Assembly (NCBI GenBank): GCA_025531455.1
Contig: JAMYHL010000018.1
Location: 1 to 64,000, forward strand
From: Apiotrichum sp. Y4204
Lineage: Eukaryota > Basidiomycota > Tremellomycetes > Trichosporonales > Trichosporonaceae
Length of the DNA stretch: 64,000 nt
Reading direction: 5' to 3'
The translations under genes were made by a program, and so were the position numbers. Below the pieces are notes generated by a model that saw only the letters and a list, made by a program, of their open reading frames with translations, searched no databases and had not been told where the DNA came from. Shown here piece by piece: positions 24,327-35,309 of the stretch; the first letter of the stretch is position 1; each line of letters starts with the position of its first letter.

Positions 24327-26326
24327 GCTGGTGGTGAGGTCCGAAGGATGAGTGTAAGAGAGAGTGGTGTTGCGAGAAAGAGCGAAGTGAAGAAGAGAGG
24401 AATGTGGGGAACAGCACACAACCAAGTCGGTCGTCTGTCGTTGTGTGGCCAACGCCAACAACCAGGCTAAGAACTCGGAAGCTGCTCTGTGCTCTGTGAG
24501 TTCTTTGCAAGGGGCCACACCTCCACACCACTCTTATTCCTGACAACGCCGCCGCCACCGCCCACCTCACCATTGCCCTGCGACGCGAAGGGCGAGATGC
24601 ACAGAAGCAGCAATGCAACGACGCATGCCCCCTATTCTGTTTTGCATGCTCTGCTTTCCGTTCTGCGCCTGCCGTCGTCGCACATTGGCGCAATATGCGC
24701 GCGACTGATCAGATCGGGGACCACTGACGCAGTAACGGTAGAGGGATAGGGCCTTGGGATTGGAGGGGCTAGACTGCGACTTCAAAGGGTCTGCGCACGG
24801 ATGGCGAGTGATACGCAGACATCCCGTTGGTCATGGAAGGGCTTCATGGGCTCGACCATCGCATCGCAACTCAAGCAATTCCACGACCACACACTGTTCC
24901 AGACGGCCCGAGGCCCCCATCAGACACCGGACACGGCGGACAATGGGACAGCGCGGACTGAGACTTGCACAGGAACCACCGTGATCCGCAATTCCTTGAT
25001 ATCCAGTGTCTCTCAACCTCGCATCACGCTTAGGGCCGTCGGGTCATCTGGGCACTGCATACCGCGATGGCGGCCATAGCTACGCCACAGACGCCTTCCT
25101 ACTGACAACTGCAGGAGCTGCACATCTACAGTTGTTGTTAACCCTCGATGCGGGAGCGTATGCCGACTCCTGGCGACTCTCAGGCCTCCGGAACGTTCTG
25201 GTGATTGCCTACTCAGAGCCGACGACGCTAACCAGCGGGCGCTGACTTTCCACCGGACCGATGTCAAGAGTGGACGGCGCTGTCATCCGGGTCTGCCCTT
25301 ATCTGTGTCCGGCGGGAGAGGCTGAGCCTCTGAGACTTGGGGACATGCGTTGAAGAGCGACACACGTCAGTAGTGACCGTGCTGGTACACTGGCAAGACT
25401 CCAAAGGCGAGAAGCGAGCAGCGTACTGTACCACAAAGCTACGAGCGAGATCCTATCTCCTGTCATCATGACCCTTCCCGTTTCCTGTTTACACACATAC
25501 AGGCGCTTCAGTGTCACACCACAGTACTGGTAAGAAGAGCACACAAGACTGACATTAGTACTCTCATACCTGCAGTATGTGATTTCCTCCTGACGACGGA
25601 GTTGGGAGGGTGCGGCACTAAATGTTCTTGTCAAGACGGATGTGGTGGGATTGCTGGAGAGTGAGGGGAGGAGCTGGGACGCTGAACGGCAGTCAGAGAC
25701 TTCTCTGCAGTCGTTGGAACGCACAAAGCTCCTTGTCAAAACTCGTGATCAAGCCCAAGAGCAGTGGTCGGGAGTAAGTTCGGGTTACTTTGCATCAGTT
25801 GTGGCTATGTGATGGGCGACAATCACGGGCCTTGACGTCAACCCGCGCGTCCATCTCTGTCGTTCCGCTGGTCGCTACTTCGGAAAAGAGGAAATAGCTG
25901 AGGGGATAACATCGCCTAAAGACAGGGAGGCCATGGACGAAGTCAGCGCCCCAGCGTCACCGGGAGGAGGAACGAGACCGTGGGCTCAGTCTCGCTGTAA
26001 GAAACGAGGTAGCGGGGGTGACAACCTCGCTGTGAGGAGCTTCCCTGGACGGGCGGGGGCGTGAACAGCCAGGGCGGCCGCTCGTTTCATCTTCAGCTCT
26101 TGTCGCGTACAAAACTACATCCGGCGTATGAGATATAACGAATGCCGTCGTGGACGAGCTTATCCTCGTTGATTCCAGTTTGGCTCAGCCTGACCACAAG
26201 CGCCATCATCAGCCGCCCGAGCACAATCATTGTGTCTGGTAGCAAGCTCCATTCTCCCATTACATATGCATGATATCCCACTGTACAAATACTAATACTG
26301 CTGTTGCTACCGCTTTCTGGTACACA
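24327..26326. other. 2-kb intergenic region upstream of the RING gene
   Basis: Lies between the RING gene start and the 3' end of catechol dioxygenase. The open frames are short, lack the codon bias of the real genes and have no domain-like composition. One TACTGTA motif is at 25424-25430. I see no tRNA or transposon. Confidence 0.4.
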
Positions 26327-27913
26327 TTAGAGCTTGCTGGCGTTCTTGCTGCGCTCCGCGCGCTCCTTTTCAATCTGGGCCTTGGCCTCCTCGGTGGTGA
26401 TAAGGACAAAGTCGCGCTCGACCAACCAGAACGGCGCCTTCTTGAAGCCGTACTTCTTGGCCTCGGCGTCGTCCTCAATGAGCTTGGGGTCGACGATGAG
26501 CGACGACTTGACGCCAAACACCGCGTCCGATGTGAGGAAGATGTCGCCCTTGAAGTAGAGCGAGGTGATGAGTTCCTCCATGCCGTCCTTCTGGAACATC
26601 ATGTGCAGGTGTGCCGGGCGGAAGACGTGGCGGTTCAGCGAGCGGACAAGCTTGCCGACGGGGCCATCGTTCGGGATCGGGTACGCCACCGGCATGACGC
26701 AGCGGAACGCGTAGTTGCCGTCCTCGTCAGAGTACAGGCGTCCACGGCAGTCCTGCTCGAACTCTCCGTACTGCGTGTCGTAGTAGCCTTCCTCGTCCTG
26801 AGATGTCAGTTTGGGACTAGACTCAATGCCACCATAGGCACTCACAGTCTCCCAGGTCTCAATGAGACACTTGGGCACGGGCTTGCCCTGCATGTCGAGG
26901 ATACGGCCCTTGACAATCATGTACTCGCCCTTGCCCTCGGACGCAATCGAGTCACCAATCTTGATCTCCTTGGCATCCTCAACGAAGAAGGGACCCAGCA
27001 CAGTGGCCTCAGTGGCGCCCTGTTTGTCAGCACTGAATAGAAGAAGGGGGAATGTAACGAAGAAGTTATGGCGGCCGCCAGTTGCCAGGACTCCCTCCAT
27101 TCCATTGAGGATCACAGCGCAGCCAGGATCGATCAGTCTTTGACAGGGTTGGACGCGTCTGTCGAGGCCGGGGTGATCGGCGCTCTTCCCAGCGATACCC
27201 TTCATAACGGTCCTGCTCGCCGATCTCAGAAGCAAGGGGTGGGAAGCATGTCGATCCCCCTTGACGGGAACGGCGACCAGGAGCTACGCGAGGACGTCCC
27301 ACTTAAATCATATGCTCACTGATCAGGCTATCTGCCCCTGCCGATCCCGAACCATCCGCAGATCTCAGAACGGGCAGGAACTGCTCGCCAGACAGACCCC
27401 TGGATCCATGGAGATCCCCCGGAGATCCCACAATATCGCGGGGGCCAGAGAACATTCTCCTCCACACAGTCTGGACCACAAAAGGCACTCACCTCGGGCT
27501 TGGGGTGGTTGATGGTGTCGACAAGTGCGGACACACCGAGGACGTCGGAGAGAAGGATGAACTCCTGGCGAATGTTGGTGCACATCTGGCCAGTTGCGGT
27601 GAGGAAGTTGATTGCGGTCCTGGTACGATTAGCAAGCACCTCATGCGACACATCTAGCGACTCACATCCACTCCTCGGTGGTGAGGTTGGTCTCCTTGAC
27701 AAAGGCGTGGAGGTGCTTGACAAGCGAGATCATGACCTCCTTCTTGCGGGCATCCTCGTCGAGGCTGTTGATGGCGATAACGTTTTCAGTGAGCTTCTCG
27801 GCGCTCATGTCCTGGAGGTGGGGGAGCGTGTCGAGGTCGACATCGGGGGCGCCACGGTTGAGCGCGTCGACAACGGCCTTGCCGAGCGAGGGGACGTCTG
27901 AGACCTTGGGCAT
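26327..27913 (-). CDS. catechol 1,2-dioxygenase (intradiol, non-haem Fe(III))
   Basis: Cleaves catechol between its hydroxyls to cis,cis-muconate, entering the beta-ketoadipate pathway. Exons 27913-27666, 27619-27493, 27019-26846 and 26797-26327 give 339 aa. The N-terminal helical dimerisation domain includes FLTATGQMCTNIRQEFILLSDVLG; the catalytic beta-sandwich begins ATEATVLGPFF. Iron ligands can be placed as Tyr188/189 (GYYDTQY), Tyr222 (VAYPIP), His246 and His248 (RPAHLHMM), and the Tyr222-to-His246 spacing of 24 matches the bacterial enzyme as I know it. No signal or organelle targeting is seen, so it is cytosolic. Intron 2 is 473 nt, far longer than its neighbours. The gene is divergent from the CoA-transferase across 2 kb. 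Confidence 0.95.
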
Positions 27914-29900
27914 AGTGTACTAGATGGAGAGGAGGGGGATGAGAGGGTGATAGGTGAGGAGGTCGGGAGAGGACCTGCTGGAGTAATCGCTGGCGTCCTA
28001 TTTGTAGTTCTTAGCTCGCTGCGACGGTTGTCGCAGACCTCGTGAGAGCCGTGATCCCGTGAAGCGAAGCGGCCAGGAGCGGCGTCTCACGGCCCGGGTC
28101 ATCTGAATCGATCGCAGCATCAGGCGGCCATGCTCCAGGCGCACCAGTGCCCCCGGCGCACAATGGCCGAGGGCTCGCTCAGTCTTGCTCCGACTGTGGA
28201 TTACTACTGTCTGTACGACCACACTACTATTGTGGAATGGTCATTCTAATGGCCGCAGCCACCCCGCCCCACGTCATTGCCCCCCTCCTCCAGCCTGGCC
28301 AGCCTGGCCCTGGTCGGTCACAGATTTCCCCGCACATGGCTGTGATGAAACCGGAGCCGAGACGTCCGGTGCATCCTGGGCACTCGGCATCGCGGCCTTC
28401 TGTGTTCTGCAGGTCTGAGCACCCACCGACGACTATTGTGCAGGTCGGTCGATGCATGCTGTCGCCCAATCCATGCACAGCCAACTACCAGATGGATGCT
28501 CTATGTTGTGTGCTTCTGTATTCCATTGTGCTGGTGTTCTATCATTGTCCCATTCCATCTGTGTGGGCTAGCACAGGAGCTAGCTGGTCTAGGCAGAGCT
28601 GGCATGCGGCACAATACATCACCTGATCGGATGTGCCCTCCGACCTGCAAAACCATGAAACCATCAGCGGTCCGCGCCGCCGCATCGACGAGCAGCTACG
28701 GAAAGCCTAGCTAACCGGACCCCCCTGACAGAGCTGCTGACATGCTGACCAACCTCTCTCACCTGACTAGACCCCGCGCGGGGACCCCCGGAGCCCAGCA
28801 AGTCCCCGAACTGCTTGTAAGCGTACATGACGGGGCGGGGTTCGGGGTCATCTTCCGACAAAGGTGGTCGATTGTCGCGGCCAACGGCCCAGCCTTCCTC
28901 GGGTCATCGTGAGGACGCGGGGAATGCCATTCCAAAGCTGGAAATGTTCCCCGAGGTGTGGGGAGGTGGGGCATATTTGCTCCAGCCGGCTGTAGTTGCT
29001 GGAACTCAGGTGTGGGAATCAGCCGCGAGCTAGACGACTAGTGTCCCATTCAACATGTCATTGTGCCCGTTGGTGCCTTTGGTGGGCGTCAAATGGCGAG
29101 ATGCCGAGCTTCTCAGTCAGCATTCCCTCTTGTGCTCCTTTCTAGTTTGGCAACTGAACATCCTTCGACTCGACCCAGAACGCTTTTCGGCCGGTCACAT
29201 TCCTGCGTCCCATGACTAGCATGACCAGCCATAAGCTCTCAGGTGACTGGGAAAGGTGGACAAGAATCGGGGTCGGAAACCCTTTCAAGGTCGCTGGGCA
29301 GGTTATGGTGTCTGAGGATATAGCATGGTAAAACGTCGGAATAGCTGCCTCGGATCTCAGGTTCGGAGCGCCTCGCTGCCACGTTGAAGCCCGTCGCTGT
29401 CTCCGATGTCCACGCCGCTGGCGGACCCGGGCACAAGGATTCTCCCTACGGCGAATCGGTCTGGGTGAGAACGAGTGAAACCCCCCGGGGCTATGCATGT
29501 GTTGTAGGAAACGTAACGGCGAGCTGAACGAGGGGGTCACTCGCCGGATCGGACGGCGCCGTGCGCGCTGCAGGTGAGGGACAGACCCACGTGATATGAG
29601 AGATGAGATCGAATGGATCGGGGCACCCGACCGTCTTGCCGACAGATTATCTTGCTGTGTGCCGTGGCCGTCAGTCACTCAACCCACCCCATGCGGCTAA
29701 ATCCGCCGCCCACCCTCACCAACGCTATGACGGACGAACGGAAGTCCCATGCCCGACCTCCGTTGCTATACTGCGGTTCTTGACCAAAGCCAAGAAGAGC
29801 CAGAAACAGATGCCAGATAGTCACTCGCAAGGCATATCACAAACGGCGAAACTTGCTGCTCGACTTTGTTGTTGTTGCTCCATCTCTCTCACCACTCACA
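27914..29900. promoter_or_regulatory. 2-kb divergent control region between catechol dioxygenase and CoA-transferase
   Basis: No convincing gene; a 159-codon open frame at 28147-28626 lacks codon bias. The region holds GACGTCCGGTG at 28361-28371, an 11-bp sequence repeated upstream of the thiolase gene, and CGGACCCCCCT...AGCTGCTGAC at about 28716-28742, which recurs in intron 1 of the CoA-transferase. CGG/CCG triplets of the kind read by zinc-cluster regulators are frequent, but in GC-rich DNA this is weak evidence. Confidence 0.45.
28361..28371 (+). promoter_or_regulatory. candidate shared motif, copy 1
   Basis: GACGTCCGGTG, identical to 32030-32040 upstream of the thiolase gene. I noticed no other copy. 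No known factor is assigned. Confidence 0.25.
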
Positions 29901-31645
29901 ATGCTGTCCCGCCTCCACCGCTCCGTCAACGTTTCGCTTGCGCGCACAGTCGCGCGCGGCTTCGCGTCGAGCGCCTCGCTCCGCGCGTCCAAGGTGTACG
30001 CCTCCCCGGAGGCCGCCGTCGAGGCCGTCAAGTCGGGCGACATCGTGCTCTCTGGCGGCTTCGGCTTGTGTGGTGTCCCCAACACTCTCATCTCCGCCCT
30101 CTCGAAGCGCACCGACGTCAAGGGCCTCACTGGTGTCTCAAACAATGCCGGCGCCCTCGTCAAGGGTGAGATGAAGGGTCTCGGCAAGCTTCTCGAGACC
30201 AAGCAGATCTCCAAGATGATTGCCTCTTACCTCGGCACGTGAGTTGAAGCTCTTAAAGCTGCATACCCAGCGGACCCCCCTCCCACGAAAGCTGCTGACG
30301 GTATTAGCAACAAGGTGCTCGAGAAGATGTACCTCACCGGCGAGGTTGAGCTCGAGCTCACCCCGCAGGGCACGCTCGCTGAGCGCATGCGCGCCGCCGG
30401 TGCCGGTATCCCCGCCTTCTACACGCCCACCGGCTACAACACCCCCGTCCAGTTCGGCTCCGTCGCGTCCAAGTACGACGCCAACGGCAAGCCCGCCGAG
30501 TACCCCAAGCCGCGTGAGACTCGCAACTTTGGTGGCCGCGAGTACGTGCTCGAGGAGAGCATTAAGGGCGACATTGCTCTCATCCGCGCGTGGAAGGTCG
30601 ACGAGGCCGGAAACGCCATCTTCCGCTACACTGCCAACAACTTCTCGTCCGCCATGGCCCGCAGCGCCAAGATCACCATTGTTGAGGTGGGCACGAGCTG
30701 CTGGTGAGCATTGCTAACCCCAGGCTGAGGAAATTGTGCCCACTGGCGCCCTCGACCCCATGCAGGTCCACCTCCCCGGTATCTACGTGAACCGTGTTGT
30801 CAAGGCCGAGACGCCCCGCGAGATCGAGTTCATCACCACCAAGCCCGAGCCCGGAGACGACACCGCCGCGGTTCTTGGCTCTGGAGAGGCCCGTGCCAAG
30901 CGCGAAAACATTGTCAAGCGTGCCGCCCAGGAGCTCAAGGACGGCTACTACGCCAACCTCGGTATCGGCATCCCCACCCTCATCCCCTCGTACATCCCCG
31001 AAGGCCGCCAGGTCTGGCTCCAGTCCGAGAACGGTATCCTTGGCATGGGCCCGCTCCCCTCGCGCCAGATGGTTGACGCTGACATTATTGTGAGTCTGGA
31101 CACAAATCCGACATATTCATCCCGCTGACATACAGAACGCCGGAAAGGAGACCGTCACCCTTCTCCCCGGTGCCACCGTTTTCGACTCTGCGGAGTCCTT
31201 CTCCATGATCCGTGGTGGCCACATTGACGTGTCCGTCCTCGGTGCCATGGAGGTCAGCGCAGCTGGCGACGTGAGTACTCCTCTTCCCATTTCAGAACGC
31301 CTCTAACGTCAGCTCGCAAACTGGATCATTCCGAACAAGCTGGTCAAGGGTATGGGCGGCGCAATGGACCTCGTCTCGTCCCCGGACAACACCAAGATCA
31401 TCGTCTGCACCGACCACACCGACAAGAAGGGCAACCCCAAGATTCTCCAGGAGTGCTCGCTGCCGCTCACTGGCGCGCGCTGTGTCTCCATGATCATTAC
31501 CGAGCTCGCCGTTTTCGACGTCGACCGCAAGAACGGCGTCCTCACCCTCATCGAGCTCCAGCCCGGAGCCACCCTCGAGGAGGTCAAGGCCAAGACCGGC
31601 GCAAAGTTCGAGATTGGCCCCAACGTCAAGGAGATTTCCATCTAA
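29901..31645 (+). CDS. succinyl-CoA:3-ketoacid CoA-transferase (SCOT), probably acting on 3-oxoadipate
   Basis: Exons 29901-30238, 30308-30686, 30724-31089, 31136-31270 and 31313-31645 give 516 aa, the full fused alpha-beta length of eukaryotic SCOT. The N-terminus ([20 protein letters not shown]) is Arg/Ser-rich without acids, like a mitochondrial presequence. The alpha half shows [14 protein letters not shown] and [17 protein letters not shown]. The beta half shows [20 protein letters not shown] and the catalytic glutamate in [11 protein letters not shown] at about residue 342. SCOT enzymes move CoA from succinyl-CoA to a 3-oxoacid. Its place beside catechol dioxygenase and a thiolase suggests 3-oxoadipate as physiological substrate, but acetoacetate is equally possible from sequence alone. 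Confidence 0.93.
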
Positions 31646-32340
31646 TCCCAGCAGTGTCTAGTAGTGCATACCCAGTTTCGGTGTAAAAATGTCCCACCTC
31701 GGTGACTAGTTGCATGTATCAGATTTGGCCGCGTTGACTGCGAGGTGTGCCCTTTTGGGGGTGTTGGACCAGCCGGATATTGTGGGACGCTGTAATCGGC
31801 TGTCATCTGTCTGCAATCTTCTGCACGCGTTGTTCTCGCAGCGGGCCCCCGCGATTGCACTCCCGTCGGCCAATATCGGGGCACTCGTCGGTGTCGGACT
31901 GTGAGCTGTACTTGATCGGGAGCGGTTATTTTAATCGCAAGACGCCGCCGCGTCCGAGACCACCGCGGCTCTTACCAAAAAGTCCAGTCCAGTGAGGTAT
32001 TCAGGGTCTCTTCCGGCATCGGGACCTCCGACGTCCGGTGGAAAGTAGGAGGGAACGACGAGGATATGCAGGATATCTGGGGCCCACTCCTCCTCTGGCC
32101 ACAGTAGAGATAACTGGGGGCCTCGGGAGTTGTGCCGTTGGCTTGAGGGGCTTGAGGACGTCGCGGCACGTTCGGCGTTCCGTCACAGAAACCGATGTCA
32201 GGAGGGCAAGTTGTGGACTACTGGACTACTACTGGTGACTGTCGGCCGCAGCCGTTGAGGTAGCTTGCACAACTTGGAATAATATACCTTGTGACAACAC
32301 ACGCTCGACGTTATCCATCACTCTCTTTCCCACCCCCACC
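31646..32340. promoter_or_regulatory. intergenic region upstream of the thiolase gene
   Basis: 695 bp between tandem genes with the second copy of GACGTCCGGTG, here preceded by CTCC so that it reads CCG-N5-CGG. No open frame of interest. Confidence 0.4.
32030..32040 (+). promoter_or_regulatory. candidate shared motif, copy 2
   Basis: GACGTCCGGTG about 300 bp before the thiolase start, identical to the copy at 28361-28371 between the other two pathway genes. Confidence 0.25.
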
Positions 32341-33955
32341 ATGCTGCAGATTACGCTCTCGCGCTCCCTCCGGACATCGCTGCGCCGCGGATACTCGACC
32401 GCGAGCGTCGCCGAGCTCGTCAAGCCCAAGCCCGACGATGTGGTCATTACCGTGGGTAGCACCCATGGCGTGTGGGCAGATGGGCAAACGCTGCAGTTCA
32501 TGAACCTGCAGCGTCGATGAATAGTCTGCGCTCGACAAGCACGCCCATCCCACTTCGCTATACCATCGCCTTGGCTGACTGTACAGTACGCCCGCCGCAC
32601 GCCCCTCACCCGCGCGAAGAAGGGCGGCTTCCGCGACACCTCGGCCGACAGCTTGCTCTACAAGATGCTCAAGACCGGTATCGCGGAGTCGGGCGTCAAG
32701 CCCGATCAGGTGCAGGACATCATTGCCGGTGAGTCCGCGCTGGGAAGAGTACGGAGATGTGGGCCATCGAAATATCTGGTGGTGGAGAGATGTTGAGCTC
32801 ACTAGTGGTCTGGTAGGAAACATGCTGACCAAGCAGGTACTTGCCACGCCCCGTCGCCGTGTTACGAGGTGCGTGCCGCATCGCTCGCCGCCGGCTTCCC
32901 CGAGGAGACCCCCGCCCAGGCCGTGAACCGTCTCTGTGGCTCGGGCCTCATGGCCATCCGCCACATTTCGGACTCGGTCCGTGCGGGTGACATTGACATT
33001 GGTCTTGCCGCCGGCTACGAGAGCATGTCTACCAAGTGAGTTGCGGCGTGGACAAAGCGCCTTGGTTTGCAGCACTGACCAGCAGCCCCCGCCCCACGCC
33101 GGTGTTCAAGGACGAGCACATTCTCCAGAACCCGCCGTCGGTCGACTGCGCCAAGCCCATGGGCTGGACGTCCGAAATGCTGGCTGTCGACTACAACGTG
33201 TCGCGCGAGAAGCAGGACGAGTACGGCTACATGTCGCACAAGCGTGCGTCTGAGGCGCAGGGTGCCGGCCGCTTCGACAACGAGATCATGACCCTCGAGA
33301 CGACCGTCCTCTCCAACCCCGAGGACCCCGAGTCCGCCCGCGAGACCATCACCGTCTCCAAGGACGACGGTATCCGCCACGGCCTCACGATGGAGAAGCT
33401 GAAGAGCGCAAAGCCCGCCTTCAAGGGCATGGGCGACGAGCGCTCCACTGGCCCCAACTCTTCCCAGGTCACCGACGGTGGTGCCATGGTTATCATGATG
33501 CGCCGTTCCAAGGCTGAGGAGCTTGGCCTCCCCATCCTTGCTACCCACGTTGCCACCTCGGTCGTCGGTGTCAAGCCCCGTGTCATGGGCATTGGACCCG
33601 TCGCTGCCATCCCGTGGGTTGATATATTTCCTCCAACTGACATCCCAGTGCTGTTCTCAAGCGCGCCGGCCTCGACATCGCTGATGTCGACATGTTCGAG
33701 ATCAACGAGGCTTTCGGCTCAATGTACGCATACTGCGTTGAGGAGCTCGGTCTCGACATTAACAAGGTCAACGTTAACGGCGGTGCCATTGCCCTCGGCC
33801 ACCCGCTCGGTGCCACCGGTGTCCGTCAGGTCGTCACCGGCCTGAGCGAGCTCCAGCGCCGTGCCAAGGAGTCCGGCGACGACTCGAAGAAGGTGCTCGT
33901 CACCTCCATGTGCATCGGCTCGGGTATGGGCGCCGCTGCCGTGTTCGTTGTGTAA
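32341..33955 (+). CDS. 3-ketoacyl-CoA thiolase, candidate 3-oxoadipyl-CoA thiolase
   Basis: Exons 32341-32451, 32587-32728, 32837-33035, 33086-33613 and 33649-33955 give 428 aa. Thiolase signatures: nucleophilic Cys in NRLCGSG (about 118), GAMVIMMRR, INEAFGSMYA, His in GGAIALGHPLGATG (about 378) and the C-terminal Cys in CIGSGMGA (about 415). The core resembles the peroxisomal ACAA1/POT1 class. However, the N-terminus (MLQITLSRSLRTSLRRGYSTA) looks mitochondrial, and neither a PTS2 nonapeptide nor a PTS1 tripeptide is visible. In the beta-ketoadipate pathway this step splits 3-oxoadipyl-CoA to succinyl-CoA and acetyl-CoA. The gene is tandem to the CoA-transferase. Confidence 0.92.
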
Positions 33956-34360
33956 TTGAGTAGACCTGGTCAGAGGGGAGACGCTACAGATAGTTGACAT
34001 GTACCCATTTACTTGCTCTTGGAGGCAGGCTGCTGTTGTCAGCTCCACTTTTGCATTGAACTGTCTGTCTGTTGGGATCACCATTCATGCAGCATTCGGT
34101 GCACGCCCAGCTTCCATCATCACCTGGACGTTGCTCGCTTGCTCGATAACTCTTATCGAGCTTATCGAGGTGATAGCCACGCGGGGGGTTCGGCCATCGG
34201 CCGGCTTGCGCGGGACGAATGATGACATCAGCATCAGTGTTGAAGCCATCCCGTAGGTTCTTCTGTGTGGAAAGGGCACAAAGTCACGACCATAAAGACC
34301 ACAAACTGTGTCCCCACCTCCCCAACCTCTCTCTCCACCCACTCCGCCTTCCGCAACACC
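33956..34360. other. intergenic region, thiolase to DUF924 gene
   Basis: 405 bp with the thiolase 3' flank and the presumed promoter of the DUF924 gene. It includes a short CTTATCGAG repeat (34151-34167). No gene. Confidence 0.35.
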
Positions 34361-34960
34361 ATGTCAGCCCGTGCGCTCACCACCGCCGCCTCCGGCGCGG
34401 CCCGCACTCCCGCATGGGCCAACGAGGTCCTCACCTTCTGGTTTCGCGAGCTGCAGCCAGTTGACTGGTTCCAACCGGCGGACGGCCCCGCCCTCGACGC
34501 GAAGATCACGACGCGTTTCCTCCCGTTATACCGCGAGCTCGCAGCTGAGACGCCCGCCGCTGCTCTGAACGACCAGGACACGGCACTTGCAACGGTCATT
34601 GCCCTTGACCAGTTTCCACGCAACATGTTCCGCCGCAAGGCCGAGGCGTTTGCGACCGACCACGCAGCCCTGGCGGTGAGCAAGAACGCGGTCGCCAAGG
34701 GTCTCGACATGGACCTGCCCCTCGACCGCAAGATGTTCCTGTACATGCCGTACATGCACTCTGAGAACCTCGACGACCAGCACACGGCCGTCGAGCTTTT
34801 CACGGCCATTGGCGACGAGAAGGGCATCGACTTTTGTAAACAGCACCGCGACATTATTGTGCAGTTTGGGCGGTTCCCTTACCGTAACCACTGCCTCGGA
34901 AGGGAAAGCACGGCGGAGGAGATTGCGTTTACGAATGGTCACGCCGGGTTTGGACAATAG
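34361..34960 (+). CDS. DUF924 family protein
   Basis: Single exon, 199 aa, close to the usual family length. Characteristic segments are EVLTFWFRELQPVDWFQ, IALDQFPRNMFRRKAEAFATD and the conserved FLYMPYMHSENLDDQH and RFPYRNHCLGRESTAEE. The family is alpha-helical and TPR-like; its biochemical role is unknown to me. The start at 34361 was chosen because it follows a C/A-rich leader and gives the usual length. An in-frame Met at 34265 would add 32 residues without family similarity. Confidence 0.9.
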   Translation: MSARALTTAASGAARTPAWANEVLTFWFRELQPVDWFQPADGPALDAKITTRFLPLYRELAAETPAAALNDQDTALATVIALDQFPRNMFRRKAEAFATDHAALAVSKNAVAKGLDMDLPLDRKMFLYMPYMHSENLDDQHTAVELFTAIGDEKGIDFCKQHRDIIVQFGRFPYRNHCLGRESTAEEIAFTNGHAGFGQ

Positions 34961-35309
34961 ACGCTCGCGCGGCGCGGCGAGGATGGACTCGGATAGGTTC
35001 ATGGTTAGTTAATCAGGATGGGCAAAGCAACGACGTGACGATCATCGGCTACGATTCCCAAGCAGGATAAGCACGATCTGACGAGGATCAACCGCGGCGA
35101 TCTCTGATAGACTACACTTCTCATAGGCAGTGCCATGTCCTGCATCGCACTAAATACAACAGCAGAATCGTGTGCGCAAACACTCGGGCACTAACAAAAC
35201 ATCTTACTTGCGTTGGGTTTTCTGACTTTGCTCAAACGTAGCGACAGCTTTCGCAGTATCCCTGCGGATGTCATTGTCCTATCTGCTCGTCTTTCCCCCG
35301 ACGGGCGCC
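34961..35309. other. intergenic region between convergent genes
   Basis: 349 bp between the DUF924 stop and the multicopper oxidase stop. Nothing recognised. Confidence 0.35.

Noticed and set aside
24327..26326. Possible missed gene in the 2-kb gap
   Set aside because: The frames are short and conflicting, with no start-splice-stop chain that gives a protein-like sequence.
28147..28626. 159-codon open frame in the divergent aromatic control region
   Set aside because: No codon bias, no domain-like composition, no plausible splice partners.
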